Assembly (NCBI RefSeq): GCF_910578445.1
Contig: NZ_CAJTQC010000020.1
Span: 46,536 to 59,812, forward strand
Length of the DNA stretch: 13,277 nt
Direction of reading: 5' to 3'
DNA from: an uncultured Duncaniella sp.
GTDB taxonomy: Bacteria > Bacteroidota > Bacteroidia > Bacteroidales > Muribaculaceae
Shown piece after piece: positions 7,251-13,277 of the stretch. Within the stretch, counting starts at the first letter, position 1; each line of letters opens with the position of its first letter. Below the pieces are notes generated by a model. That model did not search any database and was not told the origin of the DNA. It saw only the letters and a program-made list of their open reading frames with translations. The position numbers and the translations under genes are program-made.

Positions 7251-8068
7251 CGCCGCGCCTCCTTCCACGCCGGAGTGACATGCTCGGCTGCAAAAGCCAC
7301 ACCACTCATCATTTCACGCAGAGCGGTGAAAAAACGCGACTGCCCTGATTTGGAAAGTCTCCATGCCTTAAGCGGAATCCGGGGAATAAATGTCAGCGGA
7401 TAGCAGTAATAGATAAATGCGCCAAAAGCCCTCAGCACCCCGGGTTCTGTAATTTTACGCCGGCCGGTGGTCATCCCCTCATGGCGCGTGATTACAATCG
7501 GGAAAAAACGGCAGTTGAGCTTCAAGCGTCTCGCGGTGAGAAGAAACATTTCGTCCTCAGCCGCATGCAGGCTTATTGAACCCGGACCGAATGCGGGATG
7601 GAAACGCAGGGATGCCGCACGTCCGCGCCTGCGGACCGCGACTTCAAACGTAGTCTGGTAGAAACCTTTCGGCAACCTCCGTCCAAGGCGGCATTCCTCC
7701 GTAGGATAAGCCTTGTCAGTCCCCTCATACATGAACGACGCATAGTCAAGCTCCGGATTCTCCTCAAAGACGCGCCTTACCGCCTCAAGCTGTGAGGATG
7801 TATAACGCAGGTCATCGTCAGCCACGAGATAGACATCGGCAGTCGACAGCTCTATGGCATTGTTACGGTTGAAACTCACACCACGCTGGCCGAAACGGTC
7901 GACTGTCACATCATGGCGCGTCTCAAGTGCCCCGGGAATTTCAGCATCACGGTGGTCCTGCCACGAGACTATATAGCGCACTCCGTCTACTACAGGCAGA
8001 TTCATGTCAGCCACCCTGAGAATCCCCTCAGGTGTGTGGGTGGCTATGAGGACATCAAGCGTCAGCAT
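7247..8068 (-). CDS. Glycosyltransferase family 2 protein
   Basis: This 273-residue cytoplasmic enzyme has a GT-A fold signature. The N-terminal strand LTLDVLIATHTPEG resembles the GT2 opening, GVSFNRNNAIELSTADVYLVADDD (63-86) holds the sugar-nucleotide and metal-binding region with the DxD-type motif at 84-86, and AEDEMFLL (170-177) is a candidate for the catalytic-base ED motif. It probably adds one sugar to a lipid-linked acceptor; donor and acceptor cannot be told from sequence. The start is ATG at 8066-8068, 19 bases after the upstream transferase stop. The frame stays open 34 codons further upstream through that gene, but the extra residues (rich in Arg, Pro and Ser) are overlap translation and the conserved fold starts at MLTLDVLI. 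Its TGA overlaps the flippase start. Confidence 0.85.
   Translation of the reverse strand: MLTLDVLIATHTPEGILRVADMNLPVVDGVRYIVSWQDHRDAEIPGALETRHDVTVDRFGQRGVSFNRNNAIELSTADVYLVADDDLRYTSSQLEAVRRVFEENPELDYASFMYEGTDKAYPTEECRLGRRLPKGFYQTTFEVAVRRRGRAASLRFHPAFGPGSISLHAAEDEMFLLTARRLKLNCRFFPIVITRHEGMTTGRRKITEPGVLRAFGAFIYYCYPLTFIPRIPLKAWRLSKSGQSRFFTALREMMSGVAFAAEHVTPAWKEARR
7258..7264 (-). promoter_or_regulatory. Strong Shine-Dalgarno for the flippase gene
   Basis: AAGGAGG ends seven bases before the flippase ATG at 7250, within the last codons of the glycosyltransferase gene. It is unusual here because other genes in the window lack a recognisable Shine-Dalgarno, and it decides the start codon in favour of 7250. 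Confidence 0.7.
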
Positions 8069-8087
8069 GGTATTTTTCAGATATAGT

Positions 8088-9257
8088 TTAAGTAAATAGC
8101 TTGGCGGTCTTTTCAGCATCCTTCTGCCGGAGTCTTTCGAGCCAGAACCGGGCGGTACGACGCGCCACAAGACGGTAGTCGTTGTGCTTTACCACAAACT
8201 CACGCCCCATCAGACCGCGCGGACGCAATTCCTGCGGATGCAGCACTGTGTGTTCGAGTGCACGGAACACCGACTCATAGTCAGGTTCGACATGAATCAC
8301 GGGGTGCAATTCCGTCTCGCCGATAAAATCATAGAACTCCGGAGCTCCGCCCGACACTGTGTTCAGTCCGTAGGCCATAGCCTGAAGGGCATTTGTCGCG
8401 GGCGTGTAGCTGTAGAGCTGGTCGAGCACCACATGGGCCGAGCGCAGCAGTCCAAGATACTCGTCATAGGGACGGTTTTCGACTATCACCAGTTCTGCTT
8501 TATCGGGATAACGGTCGACGACGGCACGAGCGGCATGCTCCATCACATCTGTCCCCTTCTCGAGCTGCCGGTTACGGTAACGGCCAAGAAAGAGGCGTAT
8601 TTTAGCTGGACGGTCAGGCAGCTCCACCGGCTGCAGGGCATCGGTGTCGATCGGAATTCCTGAATAGGCAACTTTTTCCGGAGGCAGGGCACGTCGGATA
8701 GCAAGGTCGTTCTCATAAAGCACAGAGACAGCCCCGTCGATTGACGCATATATATGGCGGTCAAGCGCACGCATGTCGTCGGCAAGCCACTCTCGGCATA
8801 TCCAAGGTTTCGCCTTGAGATAGGGCGAATCCTCACCGAAGATTTTAAATTCGTTATATTTCAGCGGGCCGTCGGGGTCGAGACATGTCGCCACATAATT
8901 GGGGTCAGTCCCGAGTGCAGTGTTGAAAATCGAGCGGTTGTTTGCCTTCAGGAAGTCGAAAAGCACTCTCTGTCTGACTGGGCGTAGTTCCACATAGCTT
9001 TGAGTGGCGATGGTCACCACATCAAAGCCTCGCATCCTCTTCATTAGCCCGAACCGTATTCTCATCCATAGGTCAAGACCGCCGAGTTTACCGTTGAAAC
9101 GACGGCGAAGGTCTATGTCACGCCCGGTATTGAGCCAGTAACCGCCATTTGAAGCGACCACCGTCTCGTGGCCAAGCTCCTGCAGCCCGCGCGCGAGAGT
9201 GCGGTGACAGGAGGAGGCATCCCCGACAAAAAGTATTTTCAGACAGCCGTCGTTCAT
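8088..9257 (-). CDS. Glycosyltransferase, GT4/GT-B type
   Basis: This 389-residue protein has a two-Rossmann GT-B layout. The N-domain starts with LKILFVGDASSCHRTLARGLQELGHE (6-31), the classic glycine-containing first strand and helix. The C-domain has IRLFLGRYRNRQLEKGTDV (219-237), including the R/K-G donor-phosphate region, and a loop with NALQAMAYGLNTVSGGAPE (289-307) where GT4 enzymes contact the nucleotide sugar. The usual glutamates of the EGxxxxxxE motif are not evident (TPATNALQAMAYG), so the enzyme is a divergent member. SGIPIDTDALQP (199-210) matches the interdomain GxPIDTxxF motif. It lies 50 bases after the GNAT-like gene and 19 before the GT2 gene, so the two transferases probably build the same glycan in sequence. 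Confidence 0.85.
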   Translation of the reverse strand: MNDGCLKILFVGDASSCHRTLARGLQELGHETVVASNGGYWLNTGRDIDLRRRFNGKLGGLDLWMRIRFGLMKRMRGFDVVTIATQSYVELRPVRQRVLFDFLKANNRSIFNTALGTDPNYVATCLDPDGPLKYNEFKIFGEDSPYLKAKPWICREWLADDMRALDRHIYASIDGAVSVLYENDLAIRRALPPEKVAYSGIPIDTDALQPVELPDRPAKIRLFLGRYRNRQLEKGTDVMEHAARAVVDRYPDKAELVIVENRPYDEYLGLLRSAHVVLDQLYSYTPATNALQAMAYGLNTVSGGAPEFYDFIGETELHPVIHVEPDYESVFRALEHTVLHPQELRPRGLMGREFVVKHNDYRLVARRTARFWLERLRQKDAEKTAKLFT

Positions 9258-9307
9258 GGTTATGACAGATTACAGGTGGAGACGAGGCGACACATGAAGA
9301 ACCGTCA

Positions 9308-10438
9308 CTACAGTTTTTTACGGAAAGCCCTGCGGCGACGGTGCTGACGCTTCTCGAAATAATCCCACTGAGACTGAACCTTTGTGTTGGATTCAAGCTC
9401 AAGGTTTGTTTCGGCATATTTTATGCCGTTTTTGATGAAGATGTTGAGAAGGTCGTAGAAAAACAGCGAGTTTACACCCTTTGACTGATATTCAGGCTTG
9501 ACGGCTATGAGTAGCAGGTCGATCACATCGTTCTGCCCCTTCATGTCGCGCAGGATATGATACCACCCTGTCGGGAACAGCGATCCGCCTGATTTCTGCA
9601 GGGCTTTTGCAAGCGAAGGAATGGTTATGCCCACCCCGACAAGCTCACCTTTGTTATCAACCACCACACTGACATATTCAAGACGCAGAATGCTCAGATA
9701 CATGTCTATATAATAGTCAATCTGCTTTTCGGAAAGAGTGCAGTAGCCATAGAGATCGGCATATGCCTCGTTGATGAGCTGGAATAGCGCCTGACCGTAG
9801 TCAGCCTTGATTTTCTTGCCTGAAGTATATTTGAGAATACGCAGGTCGTATTTTTTCAACACGATTTCCGCTATGCGTGTCATTTTCTCAGGCACTTTGT
9901 CGGGTATGGTAATGCGATATTCCACCCAATCGATATCCTTCTTATAGCCAAGGCGCTCGACATGAGCGGGATAGTAATCGTAGTTATATATCGTAGCCAT
10001 AGTGCCCATCTCGCTGAAACCTTCGACGAGCATGCCTTCACGGTCCATATCCGTAAATCCCATCGGACCTATAATTTCAGTCATGCCACGGTCACGAGCC
10101 CACTCCTCGGCTGTCGCGAAGAGCAGGTCTGTCACCTCCGGATCGTCAATGAAATCTACGAAACCGAAACGGGCCTCCTTCTTGCCGGTGGTCTTATTGA
10201 GACGGTCGTTGATAATGGCTGTTATACGCCCTACAGGCTTTCCGTCGCGGTAGGCCATGAATGACTGCGCACGGCAATATTCGAATGCCGGATTCTTTTC
10301 GGGCAGCAACGTATGGACCTCATCGAAAACCAAGGTCGGTACAAAATAGTCGTTACCTTTGTAGAGGCTGTTGCCGAATCTGACATATTTCTTGATTTCA
10401 CTCTTTGTAGGCTCTATAGCCTTAATCGTTACAGACAT
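9308..10438 (-). CDS. Large GNAT-fold N-acetyltransferase-like protein
   Basis: This 376-residue protein seems to hold two GNAT-like halves. The C-terminal half carries the acetyl-CoA motif: VIDLLLIAVKPEYQSKGV (305-322), with Q318-SKG-V in the place of the Q/RxxGxG/A pyrophosphate loop, then NSLFFYDLLNIFIKNGIKYAETNLE (323-347). The N-terminal half has a strand pair FMAYRDGKPVGRITAIIN (60-77) typical of GNAT beta2-beta3. The C-terminus is strongly basic (HRRRRAFRKKL). The start is ATG at 10436-10438 (MSVTIKAIEP), only 4 bases after the pseudokinase stop; an earlier in-frame codon at 10459 overlaps the kinase and is unlikely. The acceptor is unknown. Position before two glycosyltransferases suggests a sugar or lipid acceptor, but a protein substrate is equally possible. 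Confidence 0.75.
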   Translation of the reverse strand: MSVTIKAIEPTKSEIKKYVRFGNSLYKGNDYFVPTLVFDEVHTLLPEKNPAFEYCRAQSFMAYRDGKPVGRITAIINDRLNKTTGKKEARFGFVDFIDDPEVTDLLFATAEEWARDRGMTEIIGPMGFTDMDREGMLVEGFSEMGTMATIYNYDYYPAHVERLGYKKDIDWVEYRITIPDKVPEKMTRIAEIVLKKYDLRILKYTSGKKIKADYGQALFQLINEAYADLYGYCTLSEKQIDYYIDMYLSILRLEYVSVVVDNKGELVGVGITIPSLAKALQKSGGSLFPTGWYHILRDMKGQNDVIDLLLIAVKPEYQSKGVNSLFFYDLLNIFIKNGIKYAETNLELESNTKVQSQWDYFEKRQHRRRRAFRKKL

Positions 10439-10442
10439 ATAT

Positions 10443-11258
10443 TCAATCGGTAGATTCAATCTGGGTATTGGAGGTCTCCTGAAGCGGAGTCGGTCGGTAG
10501 GGAGATGTGAGCCACAGCAGCAGGGCGATCATCGCTACGAGGAACGCTATTATAGCTATGTATATGTTGTTTCGCTTGCGGTCGGCAAGAGCCAGCCGAA
10601 GGTCGTTGACATCATGATAGCGTTTCGCCGGATCTGGATTCATGCAGCGTTCAGCCACTTTCTGCAGACGCTGATGCTGTCCGGGAAGAGCCGCAAGCGT
10701 CGCCGCGAGCACTTCGCCATAGTTTCTGATATCCTCGCTCGCATCCTTTGGAGTGATGTGAGTCTTCTGGTCGAAGCCGACATCAATGAGTTTGAGGTTG
10801 CCTATATTTTCGGTAAAAATAATCCGGGAAGTGGACAGAGGGTGGTGTTCGAGATGATTGGCCTGTATGTAATCGAGAGCATCCAGCAACTGATGCTGAA
10901 TCTTGTCGAGATGTTCTTCTGTAACCTTGCCTTCCCTGATGAGCTTATCGAGCGAATCGCCATATACATCGTCGGTGATGATACACATGCCGAGTCCGGG
11001 CACATCCTCGAAATCATTTATCATTATGATGTGTGGATGAGCCAAGTTGTAGCGCACCTCAAACTCTTTTTCTATCATCTGCTCATATTCAGGCACACCC
11101 TTCAGCTCGGGGCGAAGAGTCTTAAGCATCAGCCATTTGCCAAACTTTTTGGCTGTATATACATGATAAAATTCCTCGTCCCATTCGGGAAGATGCTCTA
11201 TTTCAGTCCATTTTTCCGCAGACCCGGGAAAATGAGGATTGGAGGGAGTTGTAGCCAT
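10443..11258 (-). CDS. Membrane-anchored serine/threonine pseudokinase
   Basis: The 271-residue protein has a Hanks-type kinase fold, then one transmembrane helix (about 231-250) and a 20-residue Pro/Thr/Ser-rich tail predicted to be periplasmic. Visible kinase landmarks are Lys46 in WLMLKTL (VAIK lysine), Glu65 in the alphaC helix nine residues before HPHI, D159-V160-G161 in KLIDVGF (DFG position) and RCMNPDPAKR (204-213) with the C-lobe arginine. The catalytic loop is destroyed: where HRDxKxxN is expected the protein reads HHPLSTSR (138-145), so the catalytic Asp is Pro140, the Lys is Ser142 and the Asn is Arg145. The glycine-rich loop is also absent. It may still bind nucleotide but should not transfer phosphate. 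It is the first gene of the glycan operon and lies 4 bases before the GNAT-like gene, so it may scaffold or regulate those enzymes. Confidence 0.82.
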   Translation of the reverse strand: MATTPSNPHFPGSAEKWTEIEHLPEWDEEFYHVYTAKKFGKWLMLKTLRPELKGVPEYEQMIEKEFEVRYNLAHPHIIMINDFEDVPGLGMCIITDDVYGDSLDKLIREGKVTEEHLDKIQHQLLDALDYIQANHLEHHPLSTSRIIFTENIGNLKLIDVGFDQKTHITPKDASEDIRNYGEVLAATLAALPGQHQRLQKVAERCMNPDPAKRYHDVNDLRLALADRKRNNIYIAIIAFLVAMIALLLWLTSPYRPTPLQETSNTQIESTD

Positions 11259-11298
11259 AATCTGATGATAGTTATTTACTTTAAAAGCCAGTCACCAC

Positions 11299-11321
11299 GG
11301 ATGAACGGCAACCGTGCATCC
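11299..11321 (-). other. Hairpin in the leader of the pseudokinase operon
   Basis: GGATG/CATCC and CGG/CCG arms separated by a 2x2 internal loop and capped by a 3-base loop can form in the predicted 80-base leader between the transcription start near 11339 and the ATG at 11258. It may affect translation or mRNA stability; nothing more can be said. Confidence 0.35.
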
Positions 11322-11345
11322 GACAGGCGCTATATTCAGAAGTTG

Positions 11346-11353
11346 CAAAGATA
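11346..11353 (-). promoter_or_regulatory. -7 element of the pseudokinase/glycan operon promoter
   Basis: TATCTTTG read on the minus strand is an exact TAnnTTTG match and is followed by CA, as is common in Bacteroidales promoters. A TTTG at -33 is not seen at 19-20 bases. The start would be near 11339. It forms one arm of an 11-bp inverted repeat with the plus-strand element at 11376. Confidence 0.55.
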
Positions 11354-11375
11354 GATAAAAAAAGCGAATTTTAAT

Positions 11376-11383
11376 TATCTTTG
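11376..11383 (+). promoter_or_regulatory. -7 element of the Schlafen-type gene promoter
   Basis: TATCTTTG on the plus strand matches TAnnTTTG; transcription would start near 11390 and give a leader of about 80 bases to the ATG at 11469. No TTTG is present at -33, and the -33 region falls on the edge of the opposing -7 box at 11346-11353. Confidence 0.55.
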
Positions 11384-11468
11384 CAAATAAGATTTACCAC
11401 ATTCTCCGATGTCGATAAAATATCTCACCGACGCTATATTTTATTGGCATACTAAAAAAATAAAAACA

Positions 11469-13166
11469 ATGGCACTACCAATCAACATAGAAGATCTGCT
11501 CAACAAGAGGAAAGTTGAATCGAACCGCATCGAGTTTAAGGCAAGCTGGAATCCGGATAAAATCTACCATACCATCTGTGCCTTTGCCACTGACTTTGAA
11601 AATATAGGCGGAGGATATATACTTGTCGGTGTCGAAGAGGAGAATGGTATTGCAAAACGTCCGATAAAAGGCATAAATGAATCTGAGATTGACAAAATTC
11701 TCAAAGATATGGTAGGTTACGATGCAAAAATATCGCCCGCATATCTCTGCAAAGTCTCTCCTGAAGAAATTGATAACAAGATGATTCTTGTTATCTGGGT
11801 TCCGGCAGGCATTAATCGTCCATATTCCGTAATGGAAAGTGTCGTTGCTAAGAAATCCATACCAAAATTCTATGTGAGAAGTAAATCTTCCACCATTGAA
11901 GCGAAAGGAGAAATCTTGGATGAGGTACGCGAACTTGCCAATCGTGTGCCTTTCGATGAAAGAGGCAACAGCAGTATCTCTATCGATGATATATCAGGAA
12001 TAAGAGTCTATGAACACCTGAAATCAGTAGGTAGCAAATTGATTGATGACATAGGCCGCAAATCTCTGACAGAGATACTCGACGAAATGGATTTGATTGA
12101 CGGCCCGATTGAGAATCGCCAAATTAAGAATGTGGCAGCAATGATGTTCTGTGACCATCCTGAAAAATTCTTTCCCGTAACCCAAGTAGACATAGTTTAT
12201 TTTCCTGAAGGAAGCATTGAAAATCCCGATTTGATGATTGAAGCTCCAAAGATTACAGGTCCAGTACCAAAAATGATTGATGAGGCATTATCATTTCTGC
12301 GTACAAATGTCATCAAGCAAAGAATAACCAAACCTTCAGACACAGAGAAATCAATCAAGGTCTTCAATTATCCATATCAGGCTATTGAAGAAGCCGTGGT
12401 GAACGCTCTATACCATCGCGACTATATGGAGCGTGAACCGGTGGAAATCACGATAGAGCCTACCCATATTGACATTTTGAGTTACGCAGGGCCAGACCGT
12501 TCAATCAGCAAAGAAGCCATAAAAGAAGCAAAGAAACTGAAAGCGCGCAGATATAAAAACCGCAGACTTGGGGATTTTTTAAAGGAACTTGGATTGACCG
12601 AGGGACGTGCGACAGGTATACCCACAATCCAGAAACATCTGAGATTGAATGGCAATAGTCCTGCGATAATTGAGACCGACCCTGATCGCACATATTTCCT
12701 TATTACATTACCTTGCCGTGAAGGTTTTGAGGAGGACCACGCTCAAATGAGCAGTCAAGAAAAATGGGAACTGCCTATTGAACTTACCCAACTTCTTGGA
12801 CAAGTATCAGACCAAGTTAAATCCACTATAAACCACTACAATACAATAAAAAAAGGACAGATTGGGGAACTACTTGTCCAAGTACTTGTCCAAGTTAGAA
12901 AAAACTCTAAATATAGAAATCAACTACCGGAATTAGCAACCTCTATTTTAGACACTCTAACACTACTCCACGATAGAGAATACAGTGCACAAGCTATAAA
13001 CAACACATTAGAATTTGGTGAGATCAAAGATCTAAAACGACGAATATTAACACCACTAATAGATTTAGGATATTTAACTATGACGATTCCTGACAAGCCC
13101 AACAGCAAGAATCAAGCCTATAAACTGACCGAAAAAGGAGTTTCATTATTTGTCTCAAACAAATAA
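11469..13166 (+). CDS. Schlafen AlbA_2 / HATPase_c_4 / winged-helix protein
   Basis: The protein has 565 residues if started at ATG 11469 (MALPINIEDLL), which matches the usual start of this Bacteroidales family and follows the A-rich stretch AAAATAAAAACA. An in-frame ATG at 11409 would add 20 residues and cannot be excluded. The N-terminal AlbA_2/Schlafen domain covers about 10-150, with ESNRIEFKASW (17-27) and FENIGGGYILVGVEEENG (43-60). A GHKL-type HATPase_c_4 region follows: EEAVVNALYHRDY (307-319) and GRATGIPTI (379-387), ending at about 415. A linker (438-478) contains LxQV units, and a winged helix with SILDTLTLLHDREYSAQAIN lies at 492-560. Members are annotated as putative transcriptional regulators or ATP-binding proteins; some neighbour defence genes. 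Codons are A/T-richer than in the left-hand genes, which suggests accessory origin. Confidence 0.88.
   Translation: MALPINIEDLLNKRKVESNRIEFKASWNPDKIYHTICAFATDFENIGGGYILVGVEEENGIAKRPIKGINESEIDKILKDMVGYDAKISPAYLCKVSPEEIDNKMILVIWVPAGINRPYSVMESVVAKKSIPKFYVRSKSSTIEAKGEILDEVRELANRVPFDERGNSSISIDDISGIRVYEHLKSVGSKLIDDIGRKSLTEILDEMDLIDGPIENRQIKNVAAMMFCDHPEKFFPVTQVDIVYFPEGSIENPDLMIEAPKITGPVPKMIDEALSFLRTNVIKQRITKPSDTEKSIKVFNYPYQAIEEAVVNALYHRDYMEREPVEITIEPTHIDILSYAGPDRSISKEAIKEAKKLKARRYKNRRLGDFLKELGLTEGRATGIPTIQKHLRLNGNSPAIIETDPDRTYFLITLPCREGFEEDHAQMSSQEKWELPIELTQLLGQVSDQVKSTINHYNTIKKGQIGELLVQVLVQVRKNSKYRNQLPELATSILDTLTLLHDREYSAQAINNTLEFGEIKDLKRRILTPLIDLGYLTMTIPDKPNSKNQAYKLTEKGVSLFVSNK
12871..12894 (+). 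repeat. Tandem 12-bp repeat (2 copies) coding LVQV
   Basis: TACTTGTCCAAG occurs twice head to tail inside the Schlafen-type gene, giving LVQVLVQV in the linker. A related CTTGGACAAGTA at 12795-12806 codes LGQV and is also the inverse complement of the repeat. Multiples of 12 keep the frame, so copy number could vary without breaking the protein. Confidence 0.8.
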
Positions 13167-13181
13167 TACATAATCAACGAA

Positions 13182-13204
13182 AATAAACTTACCTTAAGTT
13201 TATT
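13182..13204. terminator. AT-rich hairpin after the Schlafen-type gene
   Basis: AATAAACTTA and TAAGTTTATT form a perfect 10-bp stem with a 3-base loop, 16 bases past the stop codon. The stem is almost all A-T and the following bases (GATGGAAT) have no T run, so it is a weak terminator at best. It overlaps the stop of a frame entering from the right edge on the minus strand, so it could serve both directions. Confidence 0.4.
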
Positions 13205-13277
13205 GATGGAATATCAAGTTAAATAACGTGAGTTCGATATAAGCAATAGACCATTCACCAATAAAACAATCAGCCAT
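13200..13277 (-). CDS. Possible 3' end of a gene entering from the right edge
   Basis: On the minus strand a frame is open from the window edge to a TAA at 13200-13202, giving 25 residues that end in IELTLFNLIFHQ. There is an ATG exactly at the edge, but the true gene, if any, could begin outside. Such a short open frame can arise by chance, and no family is recognised. Confidence 0.2.
   Translation of the reverse strand: MADCFIGEWSIAYIELTLFNLIFHQ

Larger units (their letters stand above)
11343..11386. repeat. 11-bp inverted repeat formed by two divergent -7 boxes
   Basis: TTGCAAAGATA at 11343-11353 and TATCTTTGCAA at 11376-11386 are exact reverse complements separated by 22 bases. Each arm is itself a -7 promoter element facing outward, which is enough to explain the symmetry, though an operator for a dimeric regulator is also possible. 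Confidence 0.7.

Noticed and set aside
10371..11354. A 327-codon open frame on the plus strand
   Set aside because: It lies antisense to the pseudokinase and the start of the GNAT-like gene, whose minus-strand products show clear family motifs. Its translation shows no recognisable domain and it spans both promoters' intergenic region.
1..13277. tRNA, rRNA, CRISPR array or insertion sequence
   Set aside because: Reading both strands I saw no TTCGAATCC-type T-loop with matching cloverleaf, no regularly spaced repeats, and no transposase or terminal inverted repeats.

Overview
The window looks like chromosomal DNA from the order Bacteroidales. Several start sites are preceded by the Bacteroidetes-type -7 box TAnnTTTG, Shine-Dalgarno sequences are mostly absent, and the psd/pssA pair and the Schlafen-type ATP-binding protein are of forms common in gut Bacteroidales. 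A Muribaculaceae-like source is a guess from overall feel and cannot be proven from this sequence. Nine complete protein genes are supported. All but the last lie on the minus strand.

Layout, left to right. (1) 83-1538 (-): psd then pssA, the two-step phosphatidylethanolamine pathway, behind a textbook promoter at 1616-1646. pssA appears to start with TTG. (2) 1539-2335: about 800 bases without a credible protein gene. The part from about 1741 to 2030 has a plus-strand -7 box followed by several nested inverted repeats and looks like an unclassified structured RNA. A 13-bp hairpin at 2263-2300 closes the next operon. (3) 2336-5689 (-): a self-contained three-gene unit encoding an outer-membrane-type lipoprotein (DUF4836-like), a small ABC ATPase and an FtsX-like permease. 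It has its own promoter and an ATGA overlap between the first two genes. The ATPase lacks the switch histidine. (4) 5817-11258 (-): a tightly packed five-gene unit encoding a membrane-anchored pseudokinase, a large GNAT-like protein, a GT4-type glycosyltransferase, a GT2 glycosyltransferase and a Wzx-type flippase. (5) 11469-13166 (+): a divergently transcribed, visibly A/T-richer gene for a Schlafen AlbA_2 / HATPase_c_4 / winged-helix protein, followed by an AT-rich hairpin at the right edge.

How the parts may work together. Region 1 makes the main membrane phospholipid. Region 3 probably handles export or removal of an envelope substrate with an outer-membrane lipoprotein partner. Region 4 probably builds a short lipid-linked glycan and flips it across the inner membrane, with a catalytically dead kinase as a possible regulatory or scaffold subunit at the membrane. 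The kinase operon and the Schlafen gene are driven by back-to-back promoters whose core elements overlap. The most interesting items are the structured RNA locus, the pseudokinase-led glycan operon, and the lipoprotein plus degenerate ABC transporter unit. No tRNA, rRNA, CRISPR array or insertion sequence was recognised.
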